Positions 26,601 to 41,600 are shown, counted from the stretch's first letter. The stretch: DNA of 64,000 nt from Balanoglossus misakiensis (GCA_040954595.2 CM082589.2:10912001-10976000), one strand, 5' to 3'. Notes: generated from the sequence alone by a model not told the origin. Made by a program: numbers and translations.

Positions 26601-29600
26601 TGGTACCTGGACAATTAACATAGACATGTCGTGTGTACCGTCCGGTTCGAAAAGATTGGTTTAAGGTAGTCCTGGTAACAGTCATCCTAACGAGGCCAGG
26701 GGAGGTCTCCAAGGGCGAAATAAACATAGCTACAGATGACGAGTCGAATTCGAATCGGACGATGCTTGTTCATAAAAGGCACAGACATAAAGCTTCGAAG
26801 TTTTTTGTCTGTGTAGTAAAGATACGACTAATCAGCCTATAGTGTAACCGTAGACCCTGGAGAAATACCAGAGCACAGCACAATGCAGCAAATGGAGTGA
26901 AACAAGAACAAAGCTTAGTATCTGCCGCAAACAACGCTAAATCACACATTGACACTCCAAATAGAAGCAAGACAGCCGGGGGGGGGGGAGGCACAGTTGT
27001 AGATCGCGGTTTTGACCCGCCCCTTCCACATCCTGTAGATGTTTGTGCGTCCAAGGCATTTTTGATAAAAGATAGACTTTTGTTTTTAGCTCGAGTGTGG
27101 CCTAAGTATATCACCGTTCCCACGAAAAATGTCTGTCTTTTTCAAAACGTTGTATTATACTTCTGTGTTATTTGAACTCTAATACAAGTGACAGTATTAG
27201 AGGACAGATTTGGCACAGACAAAATTCGTATTAACAAACCACAGAGAAAACGTCAAAATGGAGCGATTTATAAAATGATCAATTCCACGAGTTTGCAAAT
27301 TAAAGTTAAAGAGATACAGTTTCATTGGGTGGATCACTATCCTAGAGCGGTCTGGAAGCATGGGTGGATTTTTACCTGGTGTTTGTTTACCTGGTAAAAA
27401 TAGGCTATTGTTCTCCCCTGCTTTTCATAGCGGATTTTTTAACACGTCTCCTCGAGATCAAACATTAATGAGCGATTAAAAGCGCTTCGTATACTTTTTG
27501 TGGGTCGAGTTGTGTTTTTCGTTTTATTTGGTCATTAATTCGATCAGAATGGATTGTTTATTGTTGTATTGTTAAAAGCTTGGATTTTATGTTTCAGTTG
27601 TGCAGAGTGCTTAAGTATGCTCGACTTGCGTGGCAATTCTGCATATTTGGAGCATTCTTTGGAATTTAATTGATTTGGACATGAGTTTGTTGTTTGGTTG
27701 GTCATGGAACAACACGTGACATTGTCTGCATGACATTCTTTAGGGTGTTCCAATTCTGTAAATGACATGAGGTGGTTACATAGGACCATATATGGCTGAG
27801 ATGAGAACATATGGCGGCGCTCTTTTTTCGCGTGTGCCACCCACTAAAAATCTGTGATTGGCTACATCTCAATTTGCCATGGTAACTATAGCTAATTTTC
27901 CATAGGTGACCGTATACCTTTAATTGCCTGTTGGTACTAAACAGCACTCTCCCCGAGTCTAGTGAAACATCATTTTTGGGGATCTGGATTTCGTGTTCAT
28001 TATTGCGTGACTGATACGGCGGGTATCGATTGGAATAGGCCCTATCGTTAAAATAGAAGTTCATTCTTGTCGGGCGACCCAGGAAGGCATAAGCTTGACG
28101 TGCCTAAAGTTTGTCGGACATTGTTCGACCATCACGGCTGCAAATTGGTTTAAGTTCGACCCTGGGCCCGGTGTAGCCTGCTCCAATAGAAATGGAGAAA
28201 TTAAGTATAAGGCAACAACCCGAATGTGCCACTTTTTCACTGACAGCATCCCTATAAAACCACAGTAAGTGATAAAACAAAAGGTTAGGTCGACTTTTCA
28301 TGTCCTTATGCGCATGAAAAGAAAAGAATGAGACAGGGTCAATGAAGTCTAGTATCGTGTCTTCGTGCACACGAAGACGCCCGAGCCGTTCATCATCATG
28401 GTATTCCTCGTGGAATCTCTTGGCAAGTGCATGGCGTGTACCGAGTCAGAACATGTAAATACTGACTTCTGCCATAGACGTACCAGGTGCTTCGACGAGT
28501 TGGCCTTCGGCATTGTGGTTTTTTGGCTTTTCTAGTGAAGCCGAAGGCCAAAACCAAGGACCGTGACTAAACTGAAAAGCCCCCCCCCCCCCCCCCCATC
28601 TCCCCCCCCCCGCCCTCACCAGTTTTTGTAGTAGATATGTTCTTCATGCCTACCCCAATTCTACCGCTGGCTGCGCTGTCACAGTGACCTCAAGCCAGGT
28701 CAAATTTGAGCTAAAAGACAAGTTCCGTCTACATACTCATGAATATTTCTTGGTTTCTTCGCGTATAAACTCAGGAATACTATGCCCCTGAAGCCTCGGC
28801 TGGCTTTGATGCACGTTATCATGTTTTAATTAGTCAAAGACCCACGGTAGCAAAGTAAGTAATTGTCTTTTTTTCACGCGTATCCTTTGGTCATATATTC
28901 TGCCTGCAGCCCCCAGCCCTTGCTGCAGTTTGCAGCCCCTCCATCTCCCCTGAACGAGTTTTCGTTTTGCCGATTGAAGTTGAATAACTGGGGAAAACGT
29001 AGGCAAAATCGACAAATACCGCGACATCCTTTGCCAGGTGAGCGCTGTATGGGTTCCGGGACCGATTTGGCGAAAAAATTGTGGAAAATTGTGGACTGGA
29101 GACGTCTGGAGTGTAGAAATTCGCTCCGGGCCCAAATCCCGGTCGCTCGTTGTGCGGTTTAGAATAGCTGGGACCTGCAGCCCCGCAAAAACAAAAATCG
29201 TCCAGGGGAGATGGAGGGGCTGCAAACTGCAGCAACCCCCAGCCCCACATTCGCTGATATAATTGTCACGTACCTCGATAGTTATTATAATTTTTAGTTA
29301 GAGACGGCCTTGTAGACTCGGAATTGTAGACTAGCGACGGCTCAGCTGGCATATCGTACCACTTTTTCTGTTACATTGCCGACCGGCCCGGCGCAACTAC
29401 CGAGGAAAGATACGGGTGTGCTCGTGGGAATTGTCAACTACCCGTTCATCGTTCGACTGCTCAACACAGATCATTGATAACACAATGTCACATTTCGAAC
29501 TAATTTTGAAATTCTGGATAAATTCTCCAAATATCCTGTTAATCTGGGATTTTCTTCCATCACCTTGATGCAACTGTATCAGAATTTGTCTTTTAAGTTT

Positions 29601-32600
29601 ATTCACACCAAAAAAAAACAACAACAGCCATTTCCTGGAAATTGTCATGTTTTCTCTAAAAGAAATAAGCTGAACTTTTTTATTCAAAGGAAACGTTCAG
29701 CAATTTTTTTTCTCCCCAAAATTCAGGTGAATTTTTCACAGATTCTTTTTTCCCAGAAATTCTGCCGAAATCTACACTAATCACACACTTATTGGAAAGG
29801 TGTAACACAAAATATAGACTTTACAAACAAAAATCTAATGTTATACATTTATGAACCTCTTATTCACCAATATTAAATGTTTTCAAAGAGGAAATGTATT
29901 ATTCACGGACTGGAATTTCGAAATTAGTTTGGAACATGTTTGATGTGTTATAAATTGGTTTATTTTCAGATTTTATGGTGGGCACTTGACAGTAATTGAG
30001 GGTTATTCTGAAAATCGTTATGCTGGAGCAGAGATTGTAAACCAGATTGAAGAGACTTCCAATGAAACAGCGAACCATGGTTGGATTGGTGAGTGTGTCT
30101 TTTAACAGTGTTTGTCAGTGTTCCCAAATAATTTGTGGGTGTATCAAGTGTAAAAAATAACTGGTTTTGGAATTTGACAGTTTACAAGTAAGCACTGCAT
30201 AGTAACACTTGAATGATAATTGTCTCAAGATGGTAATTGAAAAGCCTATTTTTTACATCTCAATAACCTCACAAAATCTTGCTATTAAGTGACTCTGTAT
30301 GCAGTTTTTCATCCAGATGGAGGGATGAGGGAATTCGCCCACTGTCAGCATGTTGGCACCCCCCTAGAAATTTGTCAAGGGGGAAATGGTGCCCCTTACA
30401 GACTCAGCGATGTCACTCATTCCCCTCCTTGCAAGAGTGCAACTATTCAAGCAAAGGGGGACATATCCCCCCCCCCCCATCCTGGATGAAACACTGCTGT
30501 ATGCATCTTCTTTCTTTATTTCCATTTTATAGGATTTAGTGGACCCAATCGAGATGGCAGTGTGGAATATGATTATTCAGATGGCAGGAAAGGTAGTGTC
30601 TTTGATGGTCGATGGGCAGACACAGAACCTGATGCCTCCACTGGGCAATGTGTGAGGTTAAACCTCTTTGAAAATAATTACCCATTGTATCATGCAAGAT
30701 GTGATGATGTCAGTCTGTCAATGTGTGAAGTAGCAGCTTGTGCTGAAGGTAAGTCTGATTCAAATCAGCTAGAATCTTCCCTTACTCGCATCAGGTCTTT
30801 ACTTTTCTCGCACTGCTGTAGTCACCTCCCAATATATATACTAAGAGAGAGTGTGTGCAAAAGAGCGGGAGGGAGAGGCTGGGAGGGGAGAGTGAGAGGG
30901 GAGGGAGAGAGAGCTGGAGAGTGACAGGGAGGGAGGGAGGGAGGGTGGTAGTGAGGGAGAGGGGGAGAGAGAACTAGAGGGAGAGGGAGGGGTAGAGGGG
31001 GGGTAGGGAGGGAGAGAGAGCTAGAGAGGGGTGGGAGGGGGGGAGAGGGGCGGGAGAGGGGAGGGAGAGGGGCGGGAGAGGGGAGGGAGAGAGCTAGAGA
31101 GGGAGGGGGAGGGGGTGGAAGGGAGGGAAGGAGAGAGAGTTAGAGTCCCCTAAGCAATACAAGATATACTTGGAAGAGCTCACCACTAAAAGTTAAACAA
31201 GGGGGATCAGATCATGTGATGTCTCCTTGGGTGCAGAATGGTGTTATATTTGAAATTCAAAATTGAGGCCAGTTGTCGCTAGATAATTCCACTCATTAAT
31301 TGTATGGTTATGTTTACTTAACAATTTCTTTTAGACTATTTATGTAATAGAGAACCACCGACCCCGAGGTGGTTCTTGGTTTCGAATTGCCGAGGGCCGC
31401 AGGCCCGAGGCGATTGGAAACCAAGAACCACTGAGGGGGAGGTGGTTCTCTAACTTAAACCACGACCCCCCACAGACATTGTCACCATTGGAGCTTCGTG
31501 TACCACAAAGACGTCGTTTTACTCAACGATTCAATAAAATGAACGAACAAAAGCTTATCAAAAGAGGCTTATTCTTCATTGCTGACTGTGAAATTTGGTT
31601 GGCCACCCCTTTTCCTATAAATGAATCATGTCGTGGGCAGGTAGTTCTAGACCGCCCTGCTGGGCCTTACAAGATCGCCCACGCTTGACAGGTGTTACTC
31701 TAAATGTTCATGCTTACGTGTCAGAGTGATATGCTAATTTCAAACACTAATTTGCATCAAATTAAACTTTACAGGTGTGTTACGTAGTGTATTATGGGAA
31801 GCGTTACAGCTATTGGGGTTTTGCGTGCACATGGTAAGCTTACGCGAAAATTTTCTAGGCCAAATGCAGAAGGCCTACATGTAAGTGTCACGTTTTTTTT
31901 TATTTTCCTTCAAATGTCCATGAAATCGATCTGAAGATACATGTAGTTCCGATCTATATCATCTGGGAAAACAAGCGGCTACATGTTGGTAAAGCAAAAA
32001 CCGGGTAACAATGCTCTACATGGTACTACAGCCCGTCTGTGTATTGGCCTCCCTGGCTTTTGAACGAACCACTCTCTACGAGCCACAGCGGCAACACGTC
32101 TGTATGGTAGCGATATTGGTGAGTAACTCATCTGCGAAAAGACTTGATACCGAAGTGAATCCGTCCGACATTACAAACCCACGTCTGGTGAACAGCAACA
32201 AAAAGTAAGCAGAATTTTGCAAGGTACGCGGGTTTTAGGCCTAAAACAGCCAACCTTGTTACATGTCGGTAGTGAAGCAAAATCGAAGTGAAGCATCTGG
32301 TTAGAGTAATGCAAGCAAATCTGGGGATAATGTGATTTAGTATAATTTTCTAGAAATTTGTAGTTAATTTATTGCAACGTTAGTTTGTTTCTGGTGAATT
32401 GATTTTTGTCTATTTTATACTTTTATTATCATGTTATGAAGACTCTCGAGAGCCACCAAGACATTAGCTTTGTACGTCAGTAGACAAAACTGTGAATGTG
32501 AAGCATTGAATGAAATGATCCGGAGACTGTCGCATATCCAGTTCGCTTTCAATGAACATAACAATTACTCTATTCAAATGAAATGTACTTTGAATACAGG

Positions 32601-35600
32601 TATAGAAGTAAATGTAATTATGCAAATAAAGCATTGTGTATTTGTATTTTTGTTACGACAGGTGAGACTGAGTCCTGCGGTAGTTCTAGAACCCCCGGAG
32701 GTAGTTCTAGAACTACCCGGGACTTGGTTTTAAACCTGTGGTTTTGTGTGAGACGGAGGTTCTCTCAGTGAATGACTTGTCTATTGAATAGTGTGACGTC
32801 ACGATCGTGGTTTAATTGTATGATCATCTCCTTTGCAACTAAAGACTACTTTTGAACTGTCAGCAGAAAGTCTGATCCTCAAAGAATTTTGTACTGTAAA
32901 CAGGAAATTTTCGCGAGCGATACATTTTTGCGAACTATGCGAGAGCCAAAAAAAACGCGAAAATAAACAAGTTGTGTCAAAATGTTTTTCGAAGATAGCA
33001 ATGCCGTGAAATATGAGAATGCGAAAATCAATCATCGCATAACAGTTGCCACTTTTGATATCATGAAAAATTTCCTGTTTTACAGTATGTCATAAATATA
33101 AATCAGAAACAAAACTGGGCCAAGTATTTTAAGAATCTGGCATCTGTCACACTGATAGTTTGAGCTTAGAGAATCATAATATGCGGTTCTTGGAATTTTC
33201 GGGTGTGATAAATGTCGTTTCAAAATTTTTACATTTGATTTATACTAATACAAACATTGTTTTATACATGTACATTGGATACTCACTGTTGGTGAAGTAA
33301 TTTTATCATCAATGAAATTTCGTCAACTTGATGAGCTGAATCTTTATGACCATTCATCACACAAACATACTCTTTCTTTTTATTTTAATGATATTCAGGA
33401 ACATGTGGTGGTTTGGAAACTGGTGAATCGGGGACCTTTCACAGCACTGGATACCCAGATGATAATTATTACATTCTACAAGAATGTATTTGGACAATCC
33501 AGGGACCTGCAACATCCAGAATAAGTGCTCACTTGTAAACTGTCAAATTCCAAAACCAGTTATTTTTTACACTAAAACTTGCATAAACCACTAACTCTGT
33601 CTAATCTGGAAACCTGCCTATACAAAACACCTTTTCCCGTCCATTCGACATACAAACACTTTAAAAAAAAAAACAGACACATGTATTAGATTTAAATTCA
33701 TTTCAACTAAAAAAAAAATAATTTGATTTTTTTCTTCCTTATAACAAACATGATTTTTGGTAAACTTTTGAATTAAAGGGCCATTATCTATAACTTCAGG
33801 CTAGTTTATCAGTAATTTTGTTTTGTGTTTATTACACCTCACGTATTATACCGTTTTCGTGATTGGCTGAGACGCGCTCACGTGATATAGAAAAAAAAGT
33901 GATATAACATGGCTAGAGTTGATAAAGCCCTGTCGCGTGCGCTGATATTGCCCACTTGGTTGTTTTGGTGTTCTGGGCACGACTTCTGCGCGTTCCAAAC
34001 TGTCGTTCAATGGCTTCCTTCACGATCAGTCAACTCCCGCATCTATATGGCTTCAAAGCGACACACAGGCTTAACACCTGTTCTACTGGATGATATTTTA
34101 CTGCAAACGGGCAGTAAATACACCAAAATCGCAACCAACAGCGCAGTATTTTCAAAATAATCTAAGTTCGAAGTAGGTATCGTATAATTCTTGGGAGATC
34201 GAGACATTTTACATTCTCAGCAACGTACGACATATGGACGCGAGTCTACATGCTACATGCTGCAGTGTATGTACGTTCAAATGTTCGGCGTAATAAAATT
34301 AATAACACATTATGCTCGGGCAACATCACGATTTGAAGCCTGCCCTCGGGCTGGTGATCTCTGACCAAAATATTGATGATACCCTCGCCTGCGGCTCGGG
34401 CATCATCAATATTATGGTCAGAGATCACCATCCCTCATGCAGGCTTCAAATCGTGATATTGCCCTCGCTATCATGTGTTATTATTTAAATTAAACACTTT
34501 TTCTTGTTCCTCTCCTCATGAGTAACCCATCACACCCAGCTCTCTGCTTGTCAACGAGTCATGTGTATGTGTACTGACTGTTGTTATTATTTACGAATGT
34601 TTTCAAACAACAACAATGCCGATTGTGCCCTCATAGGTTTCGTTGAGAAGTTAAGACTATGGATTTAACTCTGCCCTGCGTAGCTGAACAAGAAACTATA
34701 ATTGATACACAGAATAGAAATACTGAAAAATGCAAAAAGTTACAGCTAATGGGGCTTAAGTCATGAAACTGTGTTTATTTTCATGTATATTGGCTTGAGA
34801 CAGCTCACTATTTATGATGTGTGTTGTGACATTTTTTATTCTTTTCAGTTTCTACATTTTGACACTGAACTTTATCATGATACTGTTGTCATTGTCGAGG
34901 TGTCTGTGTTTGACCCATCCAAAGTTATTGCCACATACAGTGGACCGGACCAGCCTGATGAAGTTATTAGCAGTGGTAATGCAATGTTGGTGAAATTTCT
35001 CTCAGATAGTTCGCATACTGCTACTGGCTTTGAAGCATCTTGGCAAGCAGGTAATACCAAGTTTTATACATAATGTAAAACTGGAAATTTTCGCAAACGA
35101 TAAATTTTCGCGAACTACACATAAACTTTGCATGTGTGGACACAAGGCAACTAAAAGCATTAATGCTCTGTGTTTACCTTAGGCAAATAGTGTCTCTGAA
35201 ACGTTTCGAATTTTACCCTACGTGAACCTGGTATAACATTATAGATTGCACATGTAGGCAATATTTGCCCTACCTCGACTGTGATCTTGCTGATGTCCTG
35301 TTTGTGAAGTGTTTCTGTTAAGATGACTTCTTCTTTCTTTCAGTGTATTCTTTGTGTGGTGGGAATTTCATAGCACAGTCATATAAACAGAATCTCAGCA
35401 GTACAGAATATTTTGAAGGCAAGAATTATCTCAACAATGAAGATTGTAACTGACAGCTGGCATCATTCACAACAGAATTTGTTGTCACTTTACAGGTAGT
35501 GGATTCAGATGCAATTAATCGTGTGAGTTGTTTTACAGCATGACAAAAATTAGTAATTATATTTTTAAAAATACATTTTATTTTTGTCATTTCTGGTCAA

Positions 35601-38600
35601 TTCTCAGTAGTCACTTTTCCGATTTCTTAAAATTTGGTTTACAAGGACCTACAATATTTGTTATTATGGTGTACATAAACATGTGACAAATATCAATACT
35701 GGGGAGGAGGGGGGTGGGTAGTTTTAGACATTTTTGGTCCAAAAGTCCACTTATGTCAGAAACGGCTCTTCCAGTTGTTTTGGATTTTGGTTTATTGGGA
35801 TGTGAAAATATTCTTTATCAGATGTATTCTTATATTACCTCATCAATGCTAAAGGTGTCCTTATAGGGACGAAGTCTCTCTCTCTCGCTGCCCTTTTCCC
35901 ATTAATTATGTTTGATACAAGACACCGTTTATGTTATTCTACATGAGGATATATAGTGAATCAACATTCGACCACACACACCTTCCATCCCATTTTTAGG
36001 ATATGAGAGTAAAAATCTCGCCCAAAATGAAGCGGGATGGAATGTTGATTCACTATATATCCACATCTAGAATAACATAAACGATAATCAAACGATAATT
36101 AATGGAAAAGGGGCAGCGAGAGAGAGAGAGACTTTGCCCCTTAATGGTTTTGTGTAGGAAATTGTGATCACTATGATTGTACGGTATGTCACATTTAAAT
36201 GTACATATCAAATGGGAGCAAAGTGTCTTTGATGCTTTTTTTTATATCTTTTCCGTTTATCTCCTTTGCAACAGAAGATGGGGCTGATCAAGTGTCTGTA
36301 TACGATGGCGCTGAACTGAATCCTGCCCTCAGACTTGCTTTATTTTCTGGGATGGAGTTACCCAATGTCATCATATCTTCCAAAAGTATGATGAGAGTTG
36401 ACATTAAGAGTGATGATGCAGTTACAATGAGAGGTTTTCATGTACATTACTGGGCAGGTAGGTAACGCATTCAAATTGATCAAGACGTTGTTTGAATGAA
36501 GAGGCAATCAAGGATTCATGATGCAAGAGAACAATGTTTTAAAGGGACAAACACTCTCTCTCGCTACCCTTTTTCCAGGAATTATGATGATACAATACAG
36601 CGTTTATGTTATTCTACATGTGGATATATATTGAAACAACGTTTGACCACAAACAACTTCCATCCCACTTGTAGACACAAGAGTGAAAAAACTCGCCAAA
36701 ATGAATAATTGGTCTCTACCGTTTATTCATTTTGGCAATATTTTTACTCTCATATCCTACAAACGGGATGGAAGTTGTGCGTGGTTGAATGTTGATTCAC
36801 TATATATCCACATGTAGAATAACATAAACAGTGTCTTGTATCAAACATAGTTAATGGAAAAAGGGCAGCGAGTGAGAGAAACTTTGTCCCTTTAAATCAC
36901 TTAAAATCATTCCCAAAGAATTTCAACCCAGTAAGAATTGTAAGGATCACAGATCTATCTTCTTTTGCCATTCTTTCTGGAAGTTTATAATATAAGCTAA
37001 TCTGATACTGGGTCATTATGGAACTTTTTAACAGAAAAAATAACAAAATGTGAAAAAAGTTAAATGAGTTTAATTTGATAACTACATGTATAACGACAGA
37101 AAGGTTTGACCTAAGGAAGTCATATACAGTTAACAGTCATTTCTTCTGTCGCGTACGACTTTTTATCCAGAAGGCAATTATTATGTGATTTGATCCCCTA
37201 GCACAAAATAAAAGGCAGCCAGGATTACACCAAACCTGTGGATTGAATTCATTATTCCTTGTTTGGTATTTTTAGCTTGGCTGTCACTTGTGTCAGCCAA
37301 GCTGTAGCAGTAGGTTGATAAGTGTCCGTCTGTCGTCCGGCGTCCGTTGTCCGTCGTCCGTCAACTTTCGGTATTTCAATCTTCTTCGTTAAAACGACAT
37401 TGCATATTTAGCTATAATTTGGTAGGAATGTGTGTTATGGTGCCCCTACCTGATTTTGTAAATTTGGATTTGATGGGGTCATAAATATGCAAATTAGATC
37501 TAAAATAGAATGTTGGTCAAACATTTTCTTCTCCCTAACTACATGTACGATGGAGCTGAAATTTGGCAGGAATGTGTGTTATGGTGCCCCTACCTGATTT
37601 CATAAATTTGGATATGATCGGGTCATGAATATGCAAATTAGATCTAAAAATATAATTTTTGGTAAAAAATCTTCTTCTCCCTAACTACATGTACGATGGA
37701 GCTGAAATTTGGTAGAATGTGTGTTATGGTGCCCCTACCTGATTTTGTTTTATTGGAATTTTGATCGGGTCATGAATATGCAAATTAGTACCTTGGTACT
37801 TCCTTTTGATGTTGTTCTTTAGGAATAAATTCTTTCTTTCTTTAGCACAATGAATCAGGCTGAATGTGGATATTAAATACTTGTGATGTCTATGTTTGGT
37901 TTTGTTTAATAGAATACAATTGTTATGATTAAAACCTAGGGTATTCATATCATTGCCCAGCTATAGGTTTCACTGTTAAAGTCAGCAGAGCTCTTTTGAC
38001 CGATAGGTCACTTGTTTCTTTAAAGGTTGCCAGGGAATTGAAATTCTGCGTAGTTTTGGCACGATTCAGTCACCAGGGTATGATGTTAGCACTTACCCTG
38101 ATGATGTTATGTGTAGCTGGTTAATCAAGGAACCAACTGGAAGACCATTAACTCTTATCTTTGATGAGAACTTTGGATTAGAGAGGAACACAGATGTTGA
38201 TTACATCATTGTGAGTATCAGATATGATCATGAGTCAGCCATGTTAAAAATATTTGTCATATTAAAAAATTTGTCATATTATTTTGCAGTGATTTTAGTT
38301 TGACAATTTTGGCAGACATTACTTCAAACTATACAACTTTGGAACACAATTTGGAAATTTAATTAATCACATATATACTGTAAAACGGGATACTTTTGCA
38401 ACATGAAATTTTCGCGTTATCAAAAGAGGCAAGTGTTATGCAACAATAACTTTTCACGTTCTTGTATTTCACTGCATCATTATCCCCGAAAAACATTTTT
38501 ACGCAACTTTTTATTTTCATGTTTTGATGGCTCTCACGTAGATCGCGAAAATATATTGTTTGCGAACATTTCCCATTTTACAGTATGTTGAGTAGCTGTT

Positions 38601-41600
38601 ACAGCAGGAAATGCAACAAGGATTGAATACTATAAAATTTTCGTGAACGATAAATTTTCGTAAACTATGTGAGAGCCAAAAAATATGAAAATAAAAAGTC
38701 GCTTAAAATGCTTCAGAGATAACAATGCAGTAAAATATGCCAATGTGAAAATTAATTGTCGCGTAACAGTAGCCACCTTTGATATCGCGAAAATTTCCTG
38801 TTGTGAAGATTTCCCGTTTTACGGTATTTACAATGCATGCTTAATTTGTCTTTGTTTCTGAAGGTATACAATGGTACTGAGAGTGATGATGATGTCATTA
38901 TTGGTCCATGGAGTGGCAATTCTGATGGAGTCATTGATGGCACTGTGCCACCACCCGATTGCCGTACAGACATTGGACACTTTTCGGTTGTGTTCAGGAG
39001 TAGTAGAACACGACCAGCTAAAGGATTCAGGGCTTCATTTTCACCAGGTACACATACTGTAAAACACTTTATTTTCACGAGTTGAAATTTTTCGCGACAT
39101 CGAGAGAGGCCACTGTTTCGCCAGTGTTAATTTTCGCGTTCTCTTATTTCATTCATTGCATCTTTATCTTCAAAAAAATTACGCAACTTTTTATTTTCAC
39201 GCTATTTTGGCTCTCGCGTATTTCGCGAAAATCTCTTGCTCGCGAAAATAAAGTGTTTTACAGTAACTTACTAACATTTCAGAAAAAGTTGTTACAGAAT
39301 TCTTAGAAACACACTCTCCCTTTATTCCTTGTGATTTAGAGTCATTAATTGAAAGGTGCAAATGTTTTTGAATTTTTACGAAACTTCAAAGAGCTGGAAA
39401 AACAGAGACAGTAATTTCTTACAATTGCAATGCAATTTTGGACCATTGACAGGAATGGCAACACTCTTGTATCACACTCAATAAAGTGATGGGGTCGTCG
39501 CACTGCGTTTGTTTGTTTATAAACATTGCAATTCATCCACAAATCCCTGAAATTAGACAGCCACGACCTACTAGGATCTTCAGTTGCTGTCATGGACAGT
39601 CTAGGATACTGTCAGCTGCTTCGTTCATTCTAAGAATTATCTTATTTGAGGGATTTGTGGATGAATTGTAATGTTTATAAACAAACGCATTGCGACGACC
39701 CCTTCACTTTAAAACAACTGACATTTATGAGTTTAAGTATTTGTCTGCATGCATTCTTATCATTGTGATCCTTGTTCTGACAGACTGTCCCGAAATTGTG
39801 ATTAGTGAGGGCGTGGTGACCAGTACAGAGATAGAAGGTATGATGTCTCTGTCTCATTCCAATGCTCGGACGGTTATCCAGTAGTTAAAGGGGATGTCCG
39901 GTCTAGCTGATATCTACATAATTTTGTAGCTTTGAGGTCACTCTTTCAGGAAAAAAAAAACATTTTCGCCGTGTATAAGTCGTACCAGCTATGCAAATAT
40001 GCCTAGCCTGGTGTCTTGTATCCAAGATAATTAATGAAAAAAGTGCAGTGATGAGAGAGACTTAATTTGTCTCTTGAATCTATTGTTAGCAACAACTTGA
40101 ATGACACTAATTTGTTGTTTATTTTTTAGGAATAACATGTGGTGGACCCCCTGAGTGCAGCAATGGAATTCTTACCAATGTTACCAGTACAGTGTATGGT
40201 GGCATTGCTTATTATCAATGCATTGAGGGCTATCAGTTTATAAATAATGTGTCTTCATTGGAATGCCAAGCAGATGGTGTCTGGGGTCCACTTGTGCCCC
40301 AATGCGAGCGTAAGTTGATATTTTTGAAAACAATTAAACTGCCATTGTAGTGCACACTTAGGAGACGGATTTTCAGAAAAATGTTAGTCCTCTGAACCTT
40401 TCAGTGCTTTAAAGCCACTAGAGCTGCCACTTTTTGCATTTATTTTCAGATTTTATTTTCCGACGTAGATTGGTACATTGAAATAATTAAGCTTACTGAT
40501 AGGGATACAAGAACATGTCATCAATGCCTGATTGTGGCTGTATGTTGCAATTTAAACGTGCAATGTATTAAACAGGTGCCGTACCCATTTTATTAAAATC
40601 AGCCTCCATACAAACAGTATGCAGCTAGCTATCGTGGTATGCATCACCATAGATTTGAAAGGTTTTACTGTGGAAAAGAAAAAAATTGTGAAATTTGGCA
40701 GCTCTAGAGGCTTTAAAGTGTGTGATGAGTCGTTTTGAAAACAAAGTATAACACAGGGTGTTCACTGTCATGTTTTCATAAAAATCACTGACTCAAGTTG
40801 AAATTCTCTCCATAGCGTTATGATGGGGCACTTTGTGCTGGTTGCTACATTCCACATGGGTGTCTAATTGGGACATTACACACTGAATGTTAAACCAGAC
40901 ACTGGTAACTTGAAAATATGCAGGATTGTGAGGGTTACTGCATGTCCCTTTAAACCATTTTCCTAGTATTAACACACTTGTAATGTTATCTGTTCATCTT
41001 ATCCAAACAGCTCGCGAGTGTCCACCACCGAATGTAGACAACTACTTATCATATGAAATTGTTAATGGTGATTCATTGATTTTTGGAACAACCGTTGCCT
41101 ACTCATGTCCATCTGGCTACAGTCTGACTGGCTACACTGTCTCTACATGTGGTGAAGATGGATCATGGATTGGAGATCCAGGATACTGTCAACGTAAGTC
41201 ATTTAAGGATGTACATTCAGTAAAATTGAAAATATGGTCATTTCTTTTAATTGTTAATTTTTGGATTATCCTATGTATGTATAATGAAAATTTGTGATAA
41301 AATATAGGGGTCACCACGCTTGTTTTTGAAATACAGAGTCATGAATTTAGTCGATAATTGAAAAAAAGGAGTCAATGGTATCTGGACTTTTATAGTGGGA
41401 ACTTGGGGTGAAAATGTTAAAGTTGTGACAGAATACAGATACCCAATATATATACCACAATCAAGTCTGCATCCACATAGTGTTTTATTTTTTTTACTTG
41501 CAGGATTGAACTGCAGTGATATACTCATAACAGACCCACATCTACAAGCTGTCCCTGATAGTGGACCATATTATATGGGCAGTAACATCACATTCTATTG

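Noticed and set aside
25447-27397. Several 60-117 codon frames in the long lectin intron
   Set aside because: No domain, no splice logic and no composition signal distinguish them from random open frames.
28830-29262. Overlapping ~100-130 codon frames on both strands
   Set aside because: They fall in an inverted-repeat element; the similar peptides on both strands come from its arms.
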